NCBI RefSeq assembly: GCF_008629655.1
Contig: NZ_VWSG01000001.1
Location: 310,001 to 374,000 of the forward strand
Reading direction: 5' to 3'
Origin: Paenimyroides baculatum
Lineage (GTDB): Bacteria > Bacteroidota > Bacteroidia > Flavobacteriales > Flavobacteriaceae
Length of the DNA: 64,000 nucleotides
Shown one piece after another: positions 17,601 through 26,645 of this stretch. Position 1 is the first letter of the stretch, and each line of letters starts with the position of its first letter. The notes beneath the pieces were generated by a model. That model saw only the letters and a program-made list of their open reading frames with translations, was not told the origin of the DNA and searched no databases. The position numbers and the translations under genes are program-made.

Positions 17601-20600
17601 GTGAGTTGTTAACGGTAAATCCGTTGAACTTAACTTATTATCCTAAAGAACGTGGACCTTACAACTTTAATCCACAGTTTTTGAATGGTAACGAATTGCC
17701 AAATCCACAACAAAACTGGGCAGGTATTATGCGTTCCATTGCATCAACCAATTTTGAACAAGCGAATGTGGAATACATAGAGTTTTGGATGATGGATCCT
17801 TATACAGGAAATGCGGGCGATGTTACAAGTACTGCAAATACCGGTAAGGTTTATTTTAACTTGGGATACATTTCAGAAGATATTTTGCAGGACGGTATGA
17901 AGCAGTACGAAAACGGATTGCCAACGCCTGGAACAAACGCACCAACGATTAGTTCGGTTTGGGGTAAAGTTCCTGCATCAACCGCTTTAATTTATGCTTT
18001 TGATACCGATGCAAACAACCGTATTTATCAGGATGTAGGTTTAGACGGATTGAACGATGAGGAAGAAAAAGCCAAGTTTACGCAGTTTGCGGGCATGGCG
18101 GATCCTGCTGCAGATAATTATGAGTTTTTCCTGACTGCGCAAGGCGATATTATTTCGCGCTATAAAAATTACAATGGTTTACAAGGCAATACGCCTATTC
18201 AGTTTTCGGATACAAACAGAGGTAGTACCAATTTACCCGATGTAGAAGATATTGATAACGACAATACCATGAACACCATTAATGCGTATTATCAGTACGA
18301 AATTAATGTAAATTCAAATCCGGTAATCGGTGAAAATTATGTGGTTGACGTTCGTACAACTACCGAAAAGTTTTTAAACGGAAATACAACTCCGGTTAAA
18401 TGGGTGCAGTATAAAGTGCCAATTATTGCAAGTCAGGAATATGCTGTTGGAGCCATTTCAGATTTACAGTCGGTACGTTTTATGCGTATGTTCCTTACAG
18501 GTTTCTCTGAAGAAGTAACATTGCGTTTTGCAACTTTGAATTTGGTTCGAAGCGATTGGAGAAGATACACCGATAATTTAGTAGAAGATCCAAATGTTGT
18601 AGTGCAGGGAACAAACACAGGTTTCGATGTTACTACTTTGAATATATTGAATAATTATTCGCGTACGCCTATACCTTATGTTTTGCCTCCGGGTATTAAC
18701 CGTGAACGTGTAAACCAAAATAATACTATCATCAACCAAAACGAGCAGGCATTGTCTTTACGTGTGTATAAGGCAAATTCAACTGTTACTCCTGATGGTT
18801 TAGAACCTGATGATTCAAGAGCAGTATTTAAAAATGTAGGGAATATTGATATGCGTCAGTACAAAAAACTGCGTATGTTTTTACACGCTGAAGCATTAGA
18901 AAGTGCTACAGATGCTTCTAGGTTGAAAGATGATGAAATGGTAGCATTTATTCGTTTTGGTAACGATTTTACTAACAACTTCTACCAGGTGGAAATTCCA
19001 TTGAAAACAACAGAATGGGGTAGAACTATTTCAGAAGAAATTTGGCCGTTAGCCAATGAAATTGAATTACAGTTAGAATTGCTTACCAAGTTGAAGCTGA
19101 TGCGTAACCGTGATCAAAATCAAGATCCTAATTTTATCTATTTTAAAAACGAAGACGAACTGGCGCCGGAATTGGCAAGTAAAATCAACAAGCTGCGAAT
19201 TGGTGTAAAAGGAAATCCGAACTTTGGAATGTTAAGAACCATTATGATTGGGGTTCGAAATAATACAAGAGTACTTTATCAGGATTCTCCGCAATCGCCA
19301 AGAGATATTCGCGGGGAAGTTTGGTTTAACGAACTCCGTATGTCCGATATGACCAATAAAGGCGGTTGGGCAGCTGTTGCAACTGTTGATGCTAAAGTAG
19401 CAGATTTTGCTGCGGTAACGGCAACGGTTAACAAGCAAACTATGGGCTTTGGTTCATTAGAACAAGGTCCGCAAGAACGCAGTCGTGAAGATATTTTTAA
19501 CTATAATGTTACAACGGCAGTTAATGCACATCAGGTATTACCTAAAAAATGGAATTTGAATATTCCGTTTAGTTATTCTATTGCCGAAGAAAAAATTACG
19601 CCAGAATACGATCCAAACGATCCGGATGTTCGTTTAAAAACAAAAATGGACGAAGCACAAAGTGCCGATGAACGTAAACAGATTAAAGATCGTGCCATAG
19701 AATATACCAAACGTACAAGTATCAATTTTATTGGGGTAAACAAACAACGCGGACAAAACCAGAAACAACGTTTTTACGATGTAGAAAATTTAACGCTTTC
19801 ACACTCGTTCAATCAGGTAGAGCAGCACAATTTTGAAGTGGAACAAATGTTAGATCAACAGGCACGTTCATCTGTAGATTATGCATACTCATTCAAACCT
19901 TGGAATATCGAACCGTTTAAAAAAGCGGAAGGTTTAAAAAAGAATCGCTATTTAAAGTTGATAACCGATTTTAATTTGAATCTTTTGCCAACAAACGTAA
20001 CTTTTCATTCTGATGTATTACGTCAATACAACCAGCAGAAATACAGAATGATTGATGTTGAAGGTATCGAAATTCAACCGTTGTATCGAAGAAATTATTT
20101 CTTTAATTACAACTACGGGCTTAATTTTAACCTGACAAAAAGTTTAACTGTTAATTACACGGCATCTAACAATAATGTGGTTCGTAATTTTATGGATGAA
20201 AACCGTTTTGTAGATAATTCTCTAGGAATATGGGATGGTTATTTTGATCAAGGTACGCCTAATATGCGCATGCAAACGTTACAGTTAAACTATAAATTAC
20301 CTTTTGATAAATTGCCTTTCTTGTCGTTCATCAACAGTGATTATTCATATACTGGCGATTACAGCTGGCAACGTGCAACCGATGCTTTTTCAAGTGTTGA
20401 CTACGAAGGTGTAAATTACCAGTTGGGTAACACCATTCAAAATGCAAACAGACATAGTTTAAATACCAACATACAGATGGATGTGCTGTATAAATATTTA
20501 GGCTTGGTAACAAGTAAACAAAATCCTAAAAAAGCTGCAGCATCTCTTTCTCAAAAACCAAAACCTGGAGAGAAAGTAGAACGCAATAAAGAGTTGACCG

Positions 20601-21991
20601 ATAAAGAGAAAAAAGAGCAAGAAGAAAAAGGTTCGGCTGCTTTAGATGCCCTTATTAATGTAGTTACCATGGTTAAGAACGCAAGTGTAACTTACGAAGA
20701 ATCTAATGGTACGGTATTGCCAGGTTATTTGGGTGGTTTAGGATTTTTCGGAACATCGCGTCCTACATTGGGTTATGTGTTTGGTTCGCAAGAAGATGTT
20801 CGTTACGATGCCGCTCGTAAAGGTTGGTTAACTTACTATCCAGAATTTAACCAAGAGTTCAGCCGTATGCATACTCAAAATTTATCGTTCAGAGCCGAAG
20901 CTCGTCCTGTGACTGATTTAACTCTTACGATTGATGCCAGAAAGCAATATAGTTCAAACATGTCTGAACAATATGATGTGGTAGACGGGATGTATAATTC
21001 GCGTTCGCCTTACGAATACGGAATGTTTCAAACATCAAACATCATGATCGGAACTGCATTTGGTAGAAGCGATGTTAACGGATCGGCTGCTTTTGAACAA
21101 TTTAAAGCAAATAGAATAGTAGTAGCAAATCGTTTAGCTGCAGCACGCGGTATTGATTTATCAGATCCTGCAAATATCGATGAATATGGTTATCCGGTTG
21201 GCTACAGTAGAACCAATCAAGAAGTATTAATGCCTTCGTTCCTGGCGGCATATTCGGGTAGAGATATATCAAAACAAGACAACGGCTTTTTAAGAAGTAT
21301 TCCGTTGCCAAACTGGGAATTAAGGTATAACGGACTGGCTAAATTGGGCTGGTTTAAAAATACTTTTACAAGGGTTACTTTATCGCATAAATATACTTCA
21401 GGTTATGCTGTAAACAATTTCCAAACAAATTATGAGTATCTGGAAAACCCAAATGTATTGAATGCTGGGGGTAATTATCCTACTAAAAATGTAGTTAGTA
21501 ATATTACTATGACAGAAGAATTTAGACCATTGATGCGAATTGATTTCTTAACAAAGTCGGGTCTCGATTTTGGTTTCGGAATAAATAAAGACAGAATGTT
21601 GTCTATGAGTTTTGATAATAACTTGTTAACCGAAGTTCAAGGTAGCGAATACAACTTTAAGTTAGGTTTTATTATTAAAGATGTTGGTTTTACCACTAAT
21701 TTTGAAGGTGTTGCTAATGGAGGTAGAATTATAAGCGATATGCGTTTTGTAACCGAATTTTCATGGCGCCGCAACCAAACACTTATTCGTTATTTAGATT
21801 ATAACAACAACCAGATTGGGGCAGGGCAGGATATTAAAAACATTAAGGTAAGTGCCGAATATGATTTTAGTAAGAATTTTACCGCACGTTTTTATTACGA
21901 ACATATGTTTAGTAAAGCGGTAATTTCAACCATGTATCCAATTACAAACTTGCGTTCGGGAATTACTTTACGATATAATTTCGGAAATTAA
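14672..21991 (+). CDS. sprA: SprA, outer-membrane translocon of the type IX secretion system
   Basis: This 2439-aa giant protein matches the family length (about 2,400). It begins with a signal peptide (hydrophobic segment about residues 12-22, then APALAQ). In the family, SprA forms a very large single-chain beta-barrel through which T9SS substrates, including gliding adhesins, cross the outer membrane. The sequence is rich in alternating aromatic/polar strands and ends in an Asn-Phe-type barrel terminus (RYNFGN). A TTG start at 14672 is used because no ATG precedes the signal peptide. The start is 4 nt after ruvA, so translation may be coupled. Confidence 0.95.
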   Translation: MRASSRIYIYLKYFLVVIFLGNAAPALAQIEETDEETVIMRGAISLKDVDSIMKMYTYDPVSDKYLYTVTNNEYNLEYPMVLTRKEYEDILLKAAMREYYAKRLAAAEDRLSEDEKKDLLPGYYVNSKLFETIFGGNTIDVKPSGNVELDLGVRFTKQDNPIISPRNRRTFALDFNQRINLSLQGKVGTRLNTDINFNNQSTLDFQKQMLKLNYEPDEDAILQGIEVGNVSMPVNNSLVRGAQNLFGIKTKLQFGRTTITGVVSKQTSERRTIVAEGGGTVQNFEMFALEYEQNRNFFLSQFFRYQYDNALRNYPYIDSRVRITRVEVWVTNRQNRVGQTNNNMRNIIALQDLGEARLSNASTDRIIGLDVTANPTFFGTSQINAPVDNKNNQFNPGAIGTNFLNEGIRQINTAQAGFNIPVTEGRDYVKLENARKLVGNEFKFHPQLGYITLQQPLNNDEVLAVAFEYTIGGKVYKVGEFGTDGVDATVIGQDGNNQDIPTTQSLVLKMLKSTLASVDEPVWDLMMKNMYKIPNTSFIEKEGFRLNIMYTDPSPLNYISPVAGTTLPADVANTPLLNVFNLDRLNSTDDPQAGGDGWFDYIANSPTSNNPSNNNNSNQGGYGNNNSALQNTNKFEGITIDEENGRVIFTTVEPFGEHLFKKLSGGTTENYEVDASYNPNQKKYVYKNLYRNTYTKALQESEKNKFQLKGKSSSAAGDGIPINGFNIAQGSVVVTAGGRTLMEGADYTVDYQRAVVQILDPGLRDSNTPIEISVEENSMFSQNRRNFFGVHVDHQVNDKLILGATYLRLTEQPLTVKSNYGEESVNNTIYGFNANYSTDLPFLTRWVNKLPNIDTDVMSTLTFKGEFAYLKPGASKMDRLNGEATSFIENFEGTQSNIDVLNPTMWFLSSVPVGFGENFTDLQSGYRRAKMSWYNIDQIFYSPYRRPDNVTDAMISSNKTRRINKEELFPTMDVAQGELLTVNPLNLTYYPKERGPYNFNPQFLNGNELPNPQQNWAGIMRSIASTNFEQANVEYIEFWMMDPYTGNAGDVTSTANTGKVYFNLGYISEDILQDGMKQYENGLPTPGTNAPTISSVWGKVPASTALIYAFDTDANNRIYQDVGLDGLNDEEEKAKFTQFAGMADPAADNYEFFLTAQGDIISRYKNYNGLQGNTPIQFSDTNRGSTNLPDVEDIDNDNTMNTINAYYQYEINVNSNPVIGENYVVDVRTTTEKFLNGNTTPVKWVQYKVPIIASQEYAVGAISDLQSVRFMRMFLTGFSEEVTLRFATLNLVRSDWRRYTDNLVEDPNVVVQGTNTGFDVTTLNILNNYSRTPIPYVLPPGINRERVNQNNTIINQNEQALSLRVYKANSTVTPDGLEPDDSRAVFKNVGNIDMRQYKKLRMFLHAEALESATDASRLKDDEMVAFIRFGNDFTNNFYQVEIPLKTTEWGRTISEEIWPLANEIELQLELLTKLKLMRNRDQNQDPNFIYFKNEDELAPELASKINKLRIGVKGNPNFGMLRTIMIGVRNNTRVLYQDSPQSPRDIRGEVWFNELRMSDMTNKGGWAAVATVDAKVADFAAVTATVNKQTMGFGSLEQGPQERSREDIFNYNVTTAVNAHQVLPKKWNLNIPFSYSIAEEKITPEYDPNDPDVRLKTKMDEAQSADERKQIKDRAIEYTKRTSINFIGVNKQRGQNQKQRFYDVENLTLSHSFNQVEQHNFEVEQMLDQQARSSVDYAYSFKPWNIEPFKKAEGLKKNRYLKLITDFNLNLLPTNVTFHSDVLRQYNQQKYRMIDVEGIEIQPLYRRNYFFNYNYGLNFNLTKSLTVNYTASNNNVVRNFMDENRFVDNSLGIWDGYFDQGTPNMRMQTLQLNYKLPFDKLPFLSFINSDYSYTGDYSWQRATDAFSSVDYEGVNYQLGNTIQNANRHSLNTNIQMDVLYKYLGLVTSKQNPKKAAASLSQKPKPGEKVERNKELTDKEKKEQEEKGSAALDALINVVTMVKNASVTYEESNGTVLPGYLGGLGFFGTSRPTLGYVFGSQEDVRYDAARKGWLTYYPEFNQEFSRMHTQNLSFRAEARPVTDLTLTIDARKQYSSNMSEQYDVVDGMYNSRSPYEYGMFQTSNIMIGTAFGRSDVNGSAAFEQFKANRIVVANRLAAARGIDLSDPANIDEYGYPVGYSRTNQEVLMPSFLAAYSGRDISKQDNGFLRSIPLPNWELRYNGLAKLGWFKNTFTRVTLSHKYTSGYAVNNFQTNYEYLENPNVLNAGGNYPTKNVVSNITMTEEFRPLMRIDFLTKSGLDFGFGINKDRMLSMSFDNNLLTEVQGSEYNFKLGFIIKDVGFTTNFEGVANGGRIISDMRFVTEFSWRRNQTLIRYLDYNNNQIGAGQDIKNIKVSAEYDFSKNFTARFYYEHMFSKAVISTMYPITNLRSGITLRYNFGN

Positions 21992-22024
21992 ACATTAAAA
22001 ATTTTTCAATCATCAATAAAGTTA

Positions 22025-22032
22025 TACATTTG
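22025..22032 (+). promoter_or_regulatory. -7 box of gcvH
   Basis: TACATTTG, matching TAnnTTTG, 18 nt before the gcvH ATG. Confidence 0.6.
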
Positions 22033-22050
22033 CTTTTAAAATAATAAACA

Positions 22051-22431
22051 ATGAATATACCAGCTAATTTAAAGTATACAAAAGACCACGAGTGGGTTAG
22101 TTTAGAAGGCGACATTGCAACGGTTGGAATTACCGATTTTGCACAGAAAGAATTAGGAGATATCGTTTATGTGGAAGTGGAAACGCTTGACCAAACGTTA
22201 GATCAGGATGAGGTTTTTGGAACGGTAGAAGCCGTAAAAACAGTATCTGATTTGTTTTTACCTGTTTCTGGCGAAGTGGTAGAATTTAACGAAAACCTGG
22301 AAACAGAACCAGAATTGGTAAATACCGATCCTTATGCTGCAGGTTGGATGATTAAAGTAAAAGTTGCCGATACTGCACAGGTTGATGCTTTATTAACAGC
22401 TGATCAATATAAAGAATTAATAGGTGCATAA
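22051..22431 (+). CDS. gcvH: glycine cleavage system H protein
   Basis: This 126-aa lipoyl-carrier protein shuttles the aminomethyl group between the P, T and L proteins of glycine cleavage. The lipoylated Lys63 sits in [11 protein letters not shown]. Length and the opening KYTKDHEW are typical. It overlaps the following vanZ-like gene by 8 nt, although the two products are functionally unrelated. No gcvT or gcvP is in the window. Confidence 0.97.
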   Translation: MNIPANLKYTKDHEWVSLEGDIATVGITDFAQKELGDIVYVEVETLDQTLDQDEVFGTVEAVKTVSDLFLPVSGEVVEFNENLETEPELVNTDPYAAGWMIKVKVADTAQVDALLTADQYKELIGA

Positions 22432-22804
22432 TAAAAAGCTTATTGCCATAAGCTGGAATGTTTTAATATTGATTTTCTGTTTGATAAATTTATCAAACAT
22501 CAACGAAGTTCAAAAAATACGCATTCCAAATTTAGATAAAGTTGTTCATTTTATATTTTACACAACATCGTCTTTTTTATGGTCTTGGGCGTTGCTGAAT
22601 AAAAAAGCATCCACCTTTAAATTAAATCTTACCTTAATTGTTTTTGGTTTGATTTTATTTGGATTGATGGTCGAGTTTTTACAGGATATACTGCCAACAC
22701 AGCGTTCGTTTGAATGGTTGGATGTGCTTTGTAACACCTTGGGCGTTTTATTCGGAACCACCGTTTATTTAATATATACAAAATTTAAACCTCACAATTC
22801 GTGA
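22424..22804 (+). CDS. VanZ-like small membrane protein
   Basis: This 126-aa protein starts with GTG inside the gcvH end. It has about four membrane segments and the VanZ-family features DKVVHF in the first loop and VEFLQ...[14 protein letters not shown] near the C-terminus. The conserved His/Asp/Glu pattern suggests an enzyme-like intramembrane site, but the function of stand-alone VanZ proteins is not established. The stop codon lies inside the terminator stem that follows. Confidence 0.85.
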   Translation: MHNKKLIAISWNVLILIFCLINLSNINEVQKIRIPNLDKVVHFIFYTTSSFLWSWALLNKKASTFKLNLTLIVFGLILFGLMVEFLQDILPTQRSFEWLDVLCNTLGVLFGTTVYLIYTKFKPHNS

Positions 22805-22813
22805 GGTTTTTTT
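22788..22813 (+). terminator. terminator overlapping the vanZ-like stop
   Basis: AACCTCAC (22788-22795) / GTGAGGTT (22801-22808) with seven T from 22807. The stop codon 22802-22804 is in the right arm. Confidence 0.85.
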
Positions 22814-22824
22814 ATTTTAGTAAC

Positions 22825-23562
22825 ATGAAGAATGTAAACGATTTTTTAGACGCCACCTATCTTAAAACACCTGAACAAGCAAATATTTCTAAATTAGAAA
22901 ATGATGCCGTTGTACAAGAGTTGTTGCAAAATGCTGTAAAAAACAAATACAAATGTGTAATGATTCGTCCGGAATATGTTGCAACTGCTAAACAGTATTT
23001 GGTTAAAAATAAAAGCAAGATTTTGGTGGGAACAGTTATCGATTTTCCCGAAGGAACAGCCAATTTACAAGAAAAATTATCACAAGCACAATTGGCTATT
23101 GATAACGGTGCAGATGATCTGGATTTTGTAATAGATTATCAGGCGTTTAAAAATGGAGAGCTTGCTTTGGTTCAAAATCAGGTGAAAGAATGTACTCTAT
23201 TGGGTTTGCAACATCACAAAACCGTAAAATGGATTATTGAAACCGCAGCATTATCAAACAAAGAAATTATTCAGATTACCGCTTTAGTCAAAAACGTGGT
23301 GATTCGAAATTTTAAAGAAACCGATTACGCAAACGTGTTCGTTAAATCATCTACAGGTTTTTATAAAACAAAAGATAATCAACCAAACGGAGCAACACCC
23401 AATGCAATTACTTTGATGTTGGAAAATGCTACGCCGTTATCTGTAAAAGCATCGGGCGGAATAAAAACCTTGGTAGAAGTTTTGTTTTATTTGGAAATGG
23501 GCGTAAAGCGTATTGGTACTTCTGCACAAAACGAAATTATTGCTGAAACCGAACTGTTGTAA
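22825..23562 (+). CDS. deoC: deoxyribose-phosphate aldolase
   Basis: This 245-aa protein starts at the ATG at 22825; an extension to 22801 would run through the terminator. It is a class I TIM-barrel aldolase that splits 2-deoxyribose-5-phosphate into acetaldehyde and glyceraldehyde-3-phosphate in deoxynucleoside salvage. The Schiff-base region KASGGIKT and the acidic strand DLDFVID are present. It lies directly behind the terminator of the vanZ-like gene, with only 11 nt between T tract and ATG, so its promoter is unclear. Confidence 0.93.
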   Translation: MKNVNDFLDATYLKTPEQANISKLENDAVVQELLQNAVKNKYKCVMIRPEYVATAKQYLVKNKSKILVGTVIDFPEGTANLQEKLSQAQLAIDNGADDLDFVIDYQAFKNGELALVQNQVKECTLLGLQHHKTVKWIIETAALSNKEIIQITALVKNVVIRNFKETDYANVFVKSSTGFYKTKDNQPNGATPNAITLMLENATPLSVKASGGIKTLVEVLFYLEMGVKRIGTSAQNEIIAETELL

Positions 23563-23628
23563 ACCTTTTTTCGGTTTTGTTTAACACTTTAAAAGCGTAA
23601 ATAGTTAGTTTTAAGATTTTTTTTAAAG

Positions 23629-23636
23629 TATATTTG
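23629..23636 (+). promoter_or_regulatory. -7 box of the cyoE-cox operon
   Basis: TATATTTG 31 nt before the TTG start of the heme O synthase gene. Confidence 0.6.
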
Positions 23637-23667
23637 CAAACCAAATTTCATCAGCAAACAAGTCATT

Positions 23668-24567
23668 TTGGAAACACCTTCATCAACAATAAAAGTTTCA
23701 GCGCTATCAGAATTTAAAAGCATGACCAAGGTAGGTTTAGCCATTAGCGTGGTTTTTTCTACTTTGGCAGGATATCTGCTGGCGGTAGAAGACTGGCAGC
23801 AGATCGATTTTATGAAACTGATGATGCTTGCGGTGGGTGGATATTGTATGGTGGGTGCATCAAACGCATTTAATCAGATCATAGAAAAAGATTTGGATGC
23901 TAAAATGGATCGTACTAAAAACCGTCCAATTTCATCGGGGCGCGTTTCAAAAAATACCGCATTTATTTTAGCTTCGGCATTAACTGTGGTCGGACTGTTG
24001 ATTCTTTACATTGTAAGTCCAAAAACGGCAATGTTCGGCGCTATTTCTATCTTTTTATATACAAGCGTTTACACACCTTTAAAACCGTTAACACCATTGG
24101 CTGTCTTCGTAGGTGCTTTTCCCGGAGCCATTCCTTTTATGTTGGGTTGGGTGGCACATACCGATCAGTTTGGTATCGAAGCCGGGACACTTTTCCTGAT
24201 TCAGTTTTTTTGGCAGTTTCCTCATTTCTGGGCATTGGGTTGGTTCTTATTTAACGACTATCAAAAAGGAGGATTCTATTTATTGCCAACGCGTAAAAAA
24301 GACAAGAAAACAGCATTACAGGTTATTTTGTACTGTGTTTGGTTGATCATTGCGTCGTTATTACCGGCAACAGGTTATACCGGCAGATTGTATTTATCGC
24401 CAGTTGCAGCAGTATTGGTATTGGTAGCAGGTTTGTGGATGTTGTATGGTGGCGTGCAGTTGTATAGAAAACAGACCGATAAATCGGCAAAAACATTAAT
24501 GTTGATAAGCGTAACATATATTACTTTAATTCAGATAATTTTTATTTTAGATAAATTCCTGCGATAA
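23668..24567 (+). CDS. cyoE: protoheme IX farnesyltransferase (heme O synthase)
   Basis: This 299-aa integral membrane prenyltransferase of the UbiA family converts heme B to heme O for the aa3-type oxidase. The first Asp-rich motif NQIIEKDLDAKMDRT (about residues 71-85) binds prenyl diphosphate-Mg, and NRPISSGR follows. About nine membrane helices. The start is a TTG at 23668; the first ATG lies 18 codons in and would remove the cytoplasmic N-terminus. The gene overlaps the next by one base and heads the oxidase block. Confidence 0.95.
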   Translation: METPSSTIKVSALSEFKSMTKVGLAISVVFSTLAGYLLAVEDWQQIDFMKLMMLAVGGYCMVGASNAFNQIIEKDLDAKMDRTKNRPISSGRVSKNTAFILASALTVVGLLILYIVSPKTAMFGAISIFLYTSVYTPLKPLTPLAVFVGAFPGAIPFMLGWVAHTDQFGIEAGTLFLIQFFWQFPHFWALGWFLFNDYQKGGFYLLPTRKKDKKTALQVILYCVWLIIASLLPATGYTGRLYLSPVAAVLVLVAGLWMLYGGVQLYRKQTDKSAKTLMLISVTYITLIQIIFILDKFLR

Positions 24568-25151
24568 TGAATATTGAAGAGGTTAACAGAGAACAAATGC
24601 AAAAAGCAAAGGCTTACAAAACCATGCTTATTTTTGCAATGGGAAGTATCGTAATGATCTTTGCGGGCTTAACAAGTGCTTATGTAATCAGTAAAAACCG
24701 TCCGGACTGGTTAAAAGATTTCGATTTGCCACAGGCTTTTTTATGGAGTACTTTGGTAATTGTTTTAAGCAGTGTTACATTTCACATAGCTAAAAAAGCT
24801 ATCGAAAAAAACAACCGATCTTTAACAAGTGCCATGTTGGGTGCCACGTTGATTTTAGGTCTTGCGTTCGTAGCATTACAGTTTCAAGGATTCAATCAGG
24901 TAATCGAAGCAGGATATTTTTTCACGGGTAGTCAAAGTACCATAACAACATCATTTTTATATGTGGTGGTTTTAGTACACATTGCCCATTTGGCAGGCGG
25001 ATTAATTTCATTATTAATTGTAATTTATAATCATTATAAACAAAAATATAATGCATCTCAAACCCTTGGAATTGAGTTAAGTGTGATGTTTTGGCACTTT
25101 TTAGGTTTCTTGTGGTTGTATTTGTTTTTATTTTTTACTTTTTACAAATAG
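24567..25151 (+). CDS. cytochrome c oxidase subunit III family protein (short, 194 aa)
   Basis: This five-helix COX3-like membrane protein has GLTSAYVISKNRPDW at the first helix and ends with ELSVMFWHFLGFLWLYLF, the family's last-helix signature. It is shorter than classical seven-helix COX3. It starts on the last base of cyoE (TAATG). Together with the second COX3 gene 66 nt downstream it makes a subunit III pair common in Bacteroidota oxidase operons. Confidence 0.92.
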   Translation: MNIEEVNREQMQKAKAYKTMLIFAMGSIVMIFAGLTSAYVISKNRPDWLKDFDLPQAFLWSTLVIVLSSVTFHIAKKAIEKNNRSLTSAMLGATLILGLAFVALQFQGFNQVIEAGYFFTGSQSTITTSFLYVVVLVHIAHLAGGLISLLIVIYNHYKQKYNASQTLGIELSVMFWHFLGFLWLYLFLFFTFYK

Positions 25152-25183
25152 TCTTTTTACTTTTCTTTAAAAGAAAAAAGATG

Positions 25184-25191
25184 TAAATTTG
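25184..25191 (+). promoter_or_regulatory. -7 box before the second subunit III gene
   Basis: TAAATTTG 26 nt before the ATG at 25218, suggesting an extra internal start in the operon. Confidence 0.5.
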
Positions 25192-25217
25192 GGAACTTTT
25201 TAACACTTAAACTTTTT

Positions 25218-26210
25218 ATGGGAGCGACAGTTACTACAGCAGCGACTAAAGAAAAAATCTGGGAAGGTGGGGAAGATATTCATCCTCTTGGAGCGAGCTA
25301 TGGGAAAATGATGATGTGGTTTTTTATCTTGTCAGATTCATTAACTTTTGCAGGATTTCTTGCTGCGTATGGATTTACAAGATTTAAATTTATGGACTCT
25401 TGGCCAATTGCCGATGAGGTTTTTAATCACTTTCCGTTTATGCATGGTGTAGATGCACCAATGTATTACGTAGCATTAATGACATTTATCTTGATCTTTT
25501 CATCGGTAACGATGGTATTGGCGGTAGACGCTGGTCATCAGATGAAGAAAAAGAAAGTGGCAACTTATATGTTATTAACCATTGTTGGTGGTCTTGTTTT
25601 CGTTGGATCACAGGCATGGGAGTGGAAAAACTTTATTACAGGTACTTACGGTGCTGTTGAAACAAGAGGTGGTGAAATACTGCAGTTTGTTGATAAAGAC
25701 GGTAAACGTTTGGCGTTGGCAGATTTTGCTGATACTACAATGGCAAGAGAAGATGCTGCTTTAACAAAAAACAAAGGTGTTTGGGGAATGTCAGGCGGTA
25801 GCAATACTTCTGTTTCTTTAAGTCAGGTAAAAGCCGGATTAGAAAAAAATCCAGATGTTTTAATCAGAACACAACATACTGTTCCTGGTAACAAACACGA
25901 GAAAATAACTTTAAACCGTGAACAAACTTTAAAGCGTGCAAACGATTTTAAATTTGTGGTAGAAGGTGCAAACTTGGTTCGTAACGAATACGGTCACAAA
26001 AGTTTCGGAGATTTATTCTTCTTCATTACAGGTTTCCACGGATTCCACGTTTCTGTAGGTGTGTTGTTAAACATCATTATTTTCTTTAATGTGTTGTTAG
26101 GTACTTACGAAAAAAGAAGAACTTACGAAATGGTTGAAAAAGTTGGATTATATTGGCACTTTGTAGATTTAGTATGGGTGTTTGTATTTACATTCTTCTA
26201 TTTAGTATAA
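25218..26210 (+). CDS. coxC: cytochrome c oxidase subunit III with a large loop insert (330 aa)
   Basis: This COX3-family membrane protein has N-terminal helices with WFFILSDSLTFAGF and C-terminal helices with ITGFHGFHVSVGV and YWHFVDLVWVFVF. Between the helix ending SQAWEWKNF and the one starting FGDLFFFIT, a hydrophilic insert of about 120 residues (about 140-260) separates the usual segments. It contains no domain I recognise. The insert makes the protein much longer than the usual ~200-aa bacterial form. It probably sits on one face of the oxidase and may contact a cytochrome c domain. Confidence 0.92.
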   Translation: MGATVTTAATKEKIWEGGEDIHPLGASYGKMMMWFFILSDSLTFAGFLAAYGFTRFKFMDSWPIADEVFNHFPFMHGVDAPMYYVALMTFILIFSSVTMVLAVDAGHQMKKKKVATYMLLTIVGGLVFVGSQAWEWKNFITGTYGAVETRGGEILQFVDKDGKRLALADFADTTMAREDAALTKNKGVWGMSGGSNTSVSLSQVKAGLEKNPDVLIRTQHTVPGNKHEKITLNREQTLKRANDFKFVVEGANLVRNEYGHKSFGDLFFFITGFHGFHVSVGVLLNIIIFFNVLLGTYEKRRTYEMVEKVGLYWHFVDLVWVFVFTFFYLV

Positions 26211-26229
26211 TCTATTAAAAATTAAAAAA

Positions 26230-26577
26230 ATGGGAGCACACGCATCAAATACAAAAAGAATTTGGCAGGTATTCATTTATTTATCTGTACTTACTATAGT
26301 TGAAGTTATCTTGGGTATTTTAAAACCAGATGCTTTATTTCATAACGAATTATTTAGCTTAAGTTACTTAAACTGGATATTCATCATCTTAACAATCGTA
26401 AAAGCTTACTACATTATGTGGGCGTTTATGCACCTAGAAGGCGAAAAATCATCATTCCGCTGGTCAATTGTAGCACCAATGGTATTCTTAATAGCTTACC
26501 TTGTTTGTTTGTTGTTAATTGAAGGAGAATATATTCACGATGTATTTAAAACATCATCAATGAGATGGATATTTTAA
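26230..26577 (+). CDS. cytochrome c oxidase subunit IV family protein
   Basis: This 115-aa protein has three predicted membrane helices (about 11-33, 45-68, 80-100) and the family pattern VKAYYIMWAFMHL. It is a small accessory subunit of caa3-type oxidases, 19 nt downstream of the long subunit III gene and before a terminator, so it ends the structural-subunit operon. Confidence 0.9.
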   Translation: MGAHASNTKRIWQVFIYLSVLTIVEVILGILKPDALFHNELFSLSYLNWIFIILTIVKAYYIMWAFMHLEGEKSSFRWSIVAPMVFLIAYLVCLLLIEGEYIHDVFKTSSMRWIF

Positions 26578-26593
26578 TCCATAAATAAGAGTT

Positions 26594-26623
26594 AAAAAGG
26601 CGGTAATTACACCGCCTTTTTTT
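26594..26623 (+). terminator. terminator after the subunit IV gene
   Basis: Perfect 11-bp stem AAAAAGGCGGT (26594-26604) / ACCGCCTTTTT (26611-26621) with T tail. Confidence 0.9.
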
Positions 26624-26630
26624 ATTTTTG
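26623..26630 (+). promoter_or_regulatory. -7 box of the Sco assembly operon
   Basis: TATTTTTG, matching TAnnTTTG, begins in the tail of the preceding terminator and lies 15 nt before the ATG at 26646. Confidence 0.5.
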
Positions 26631-26645
26631 TAAAAACTTTTTATA

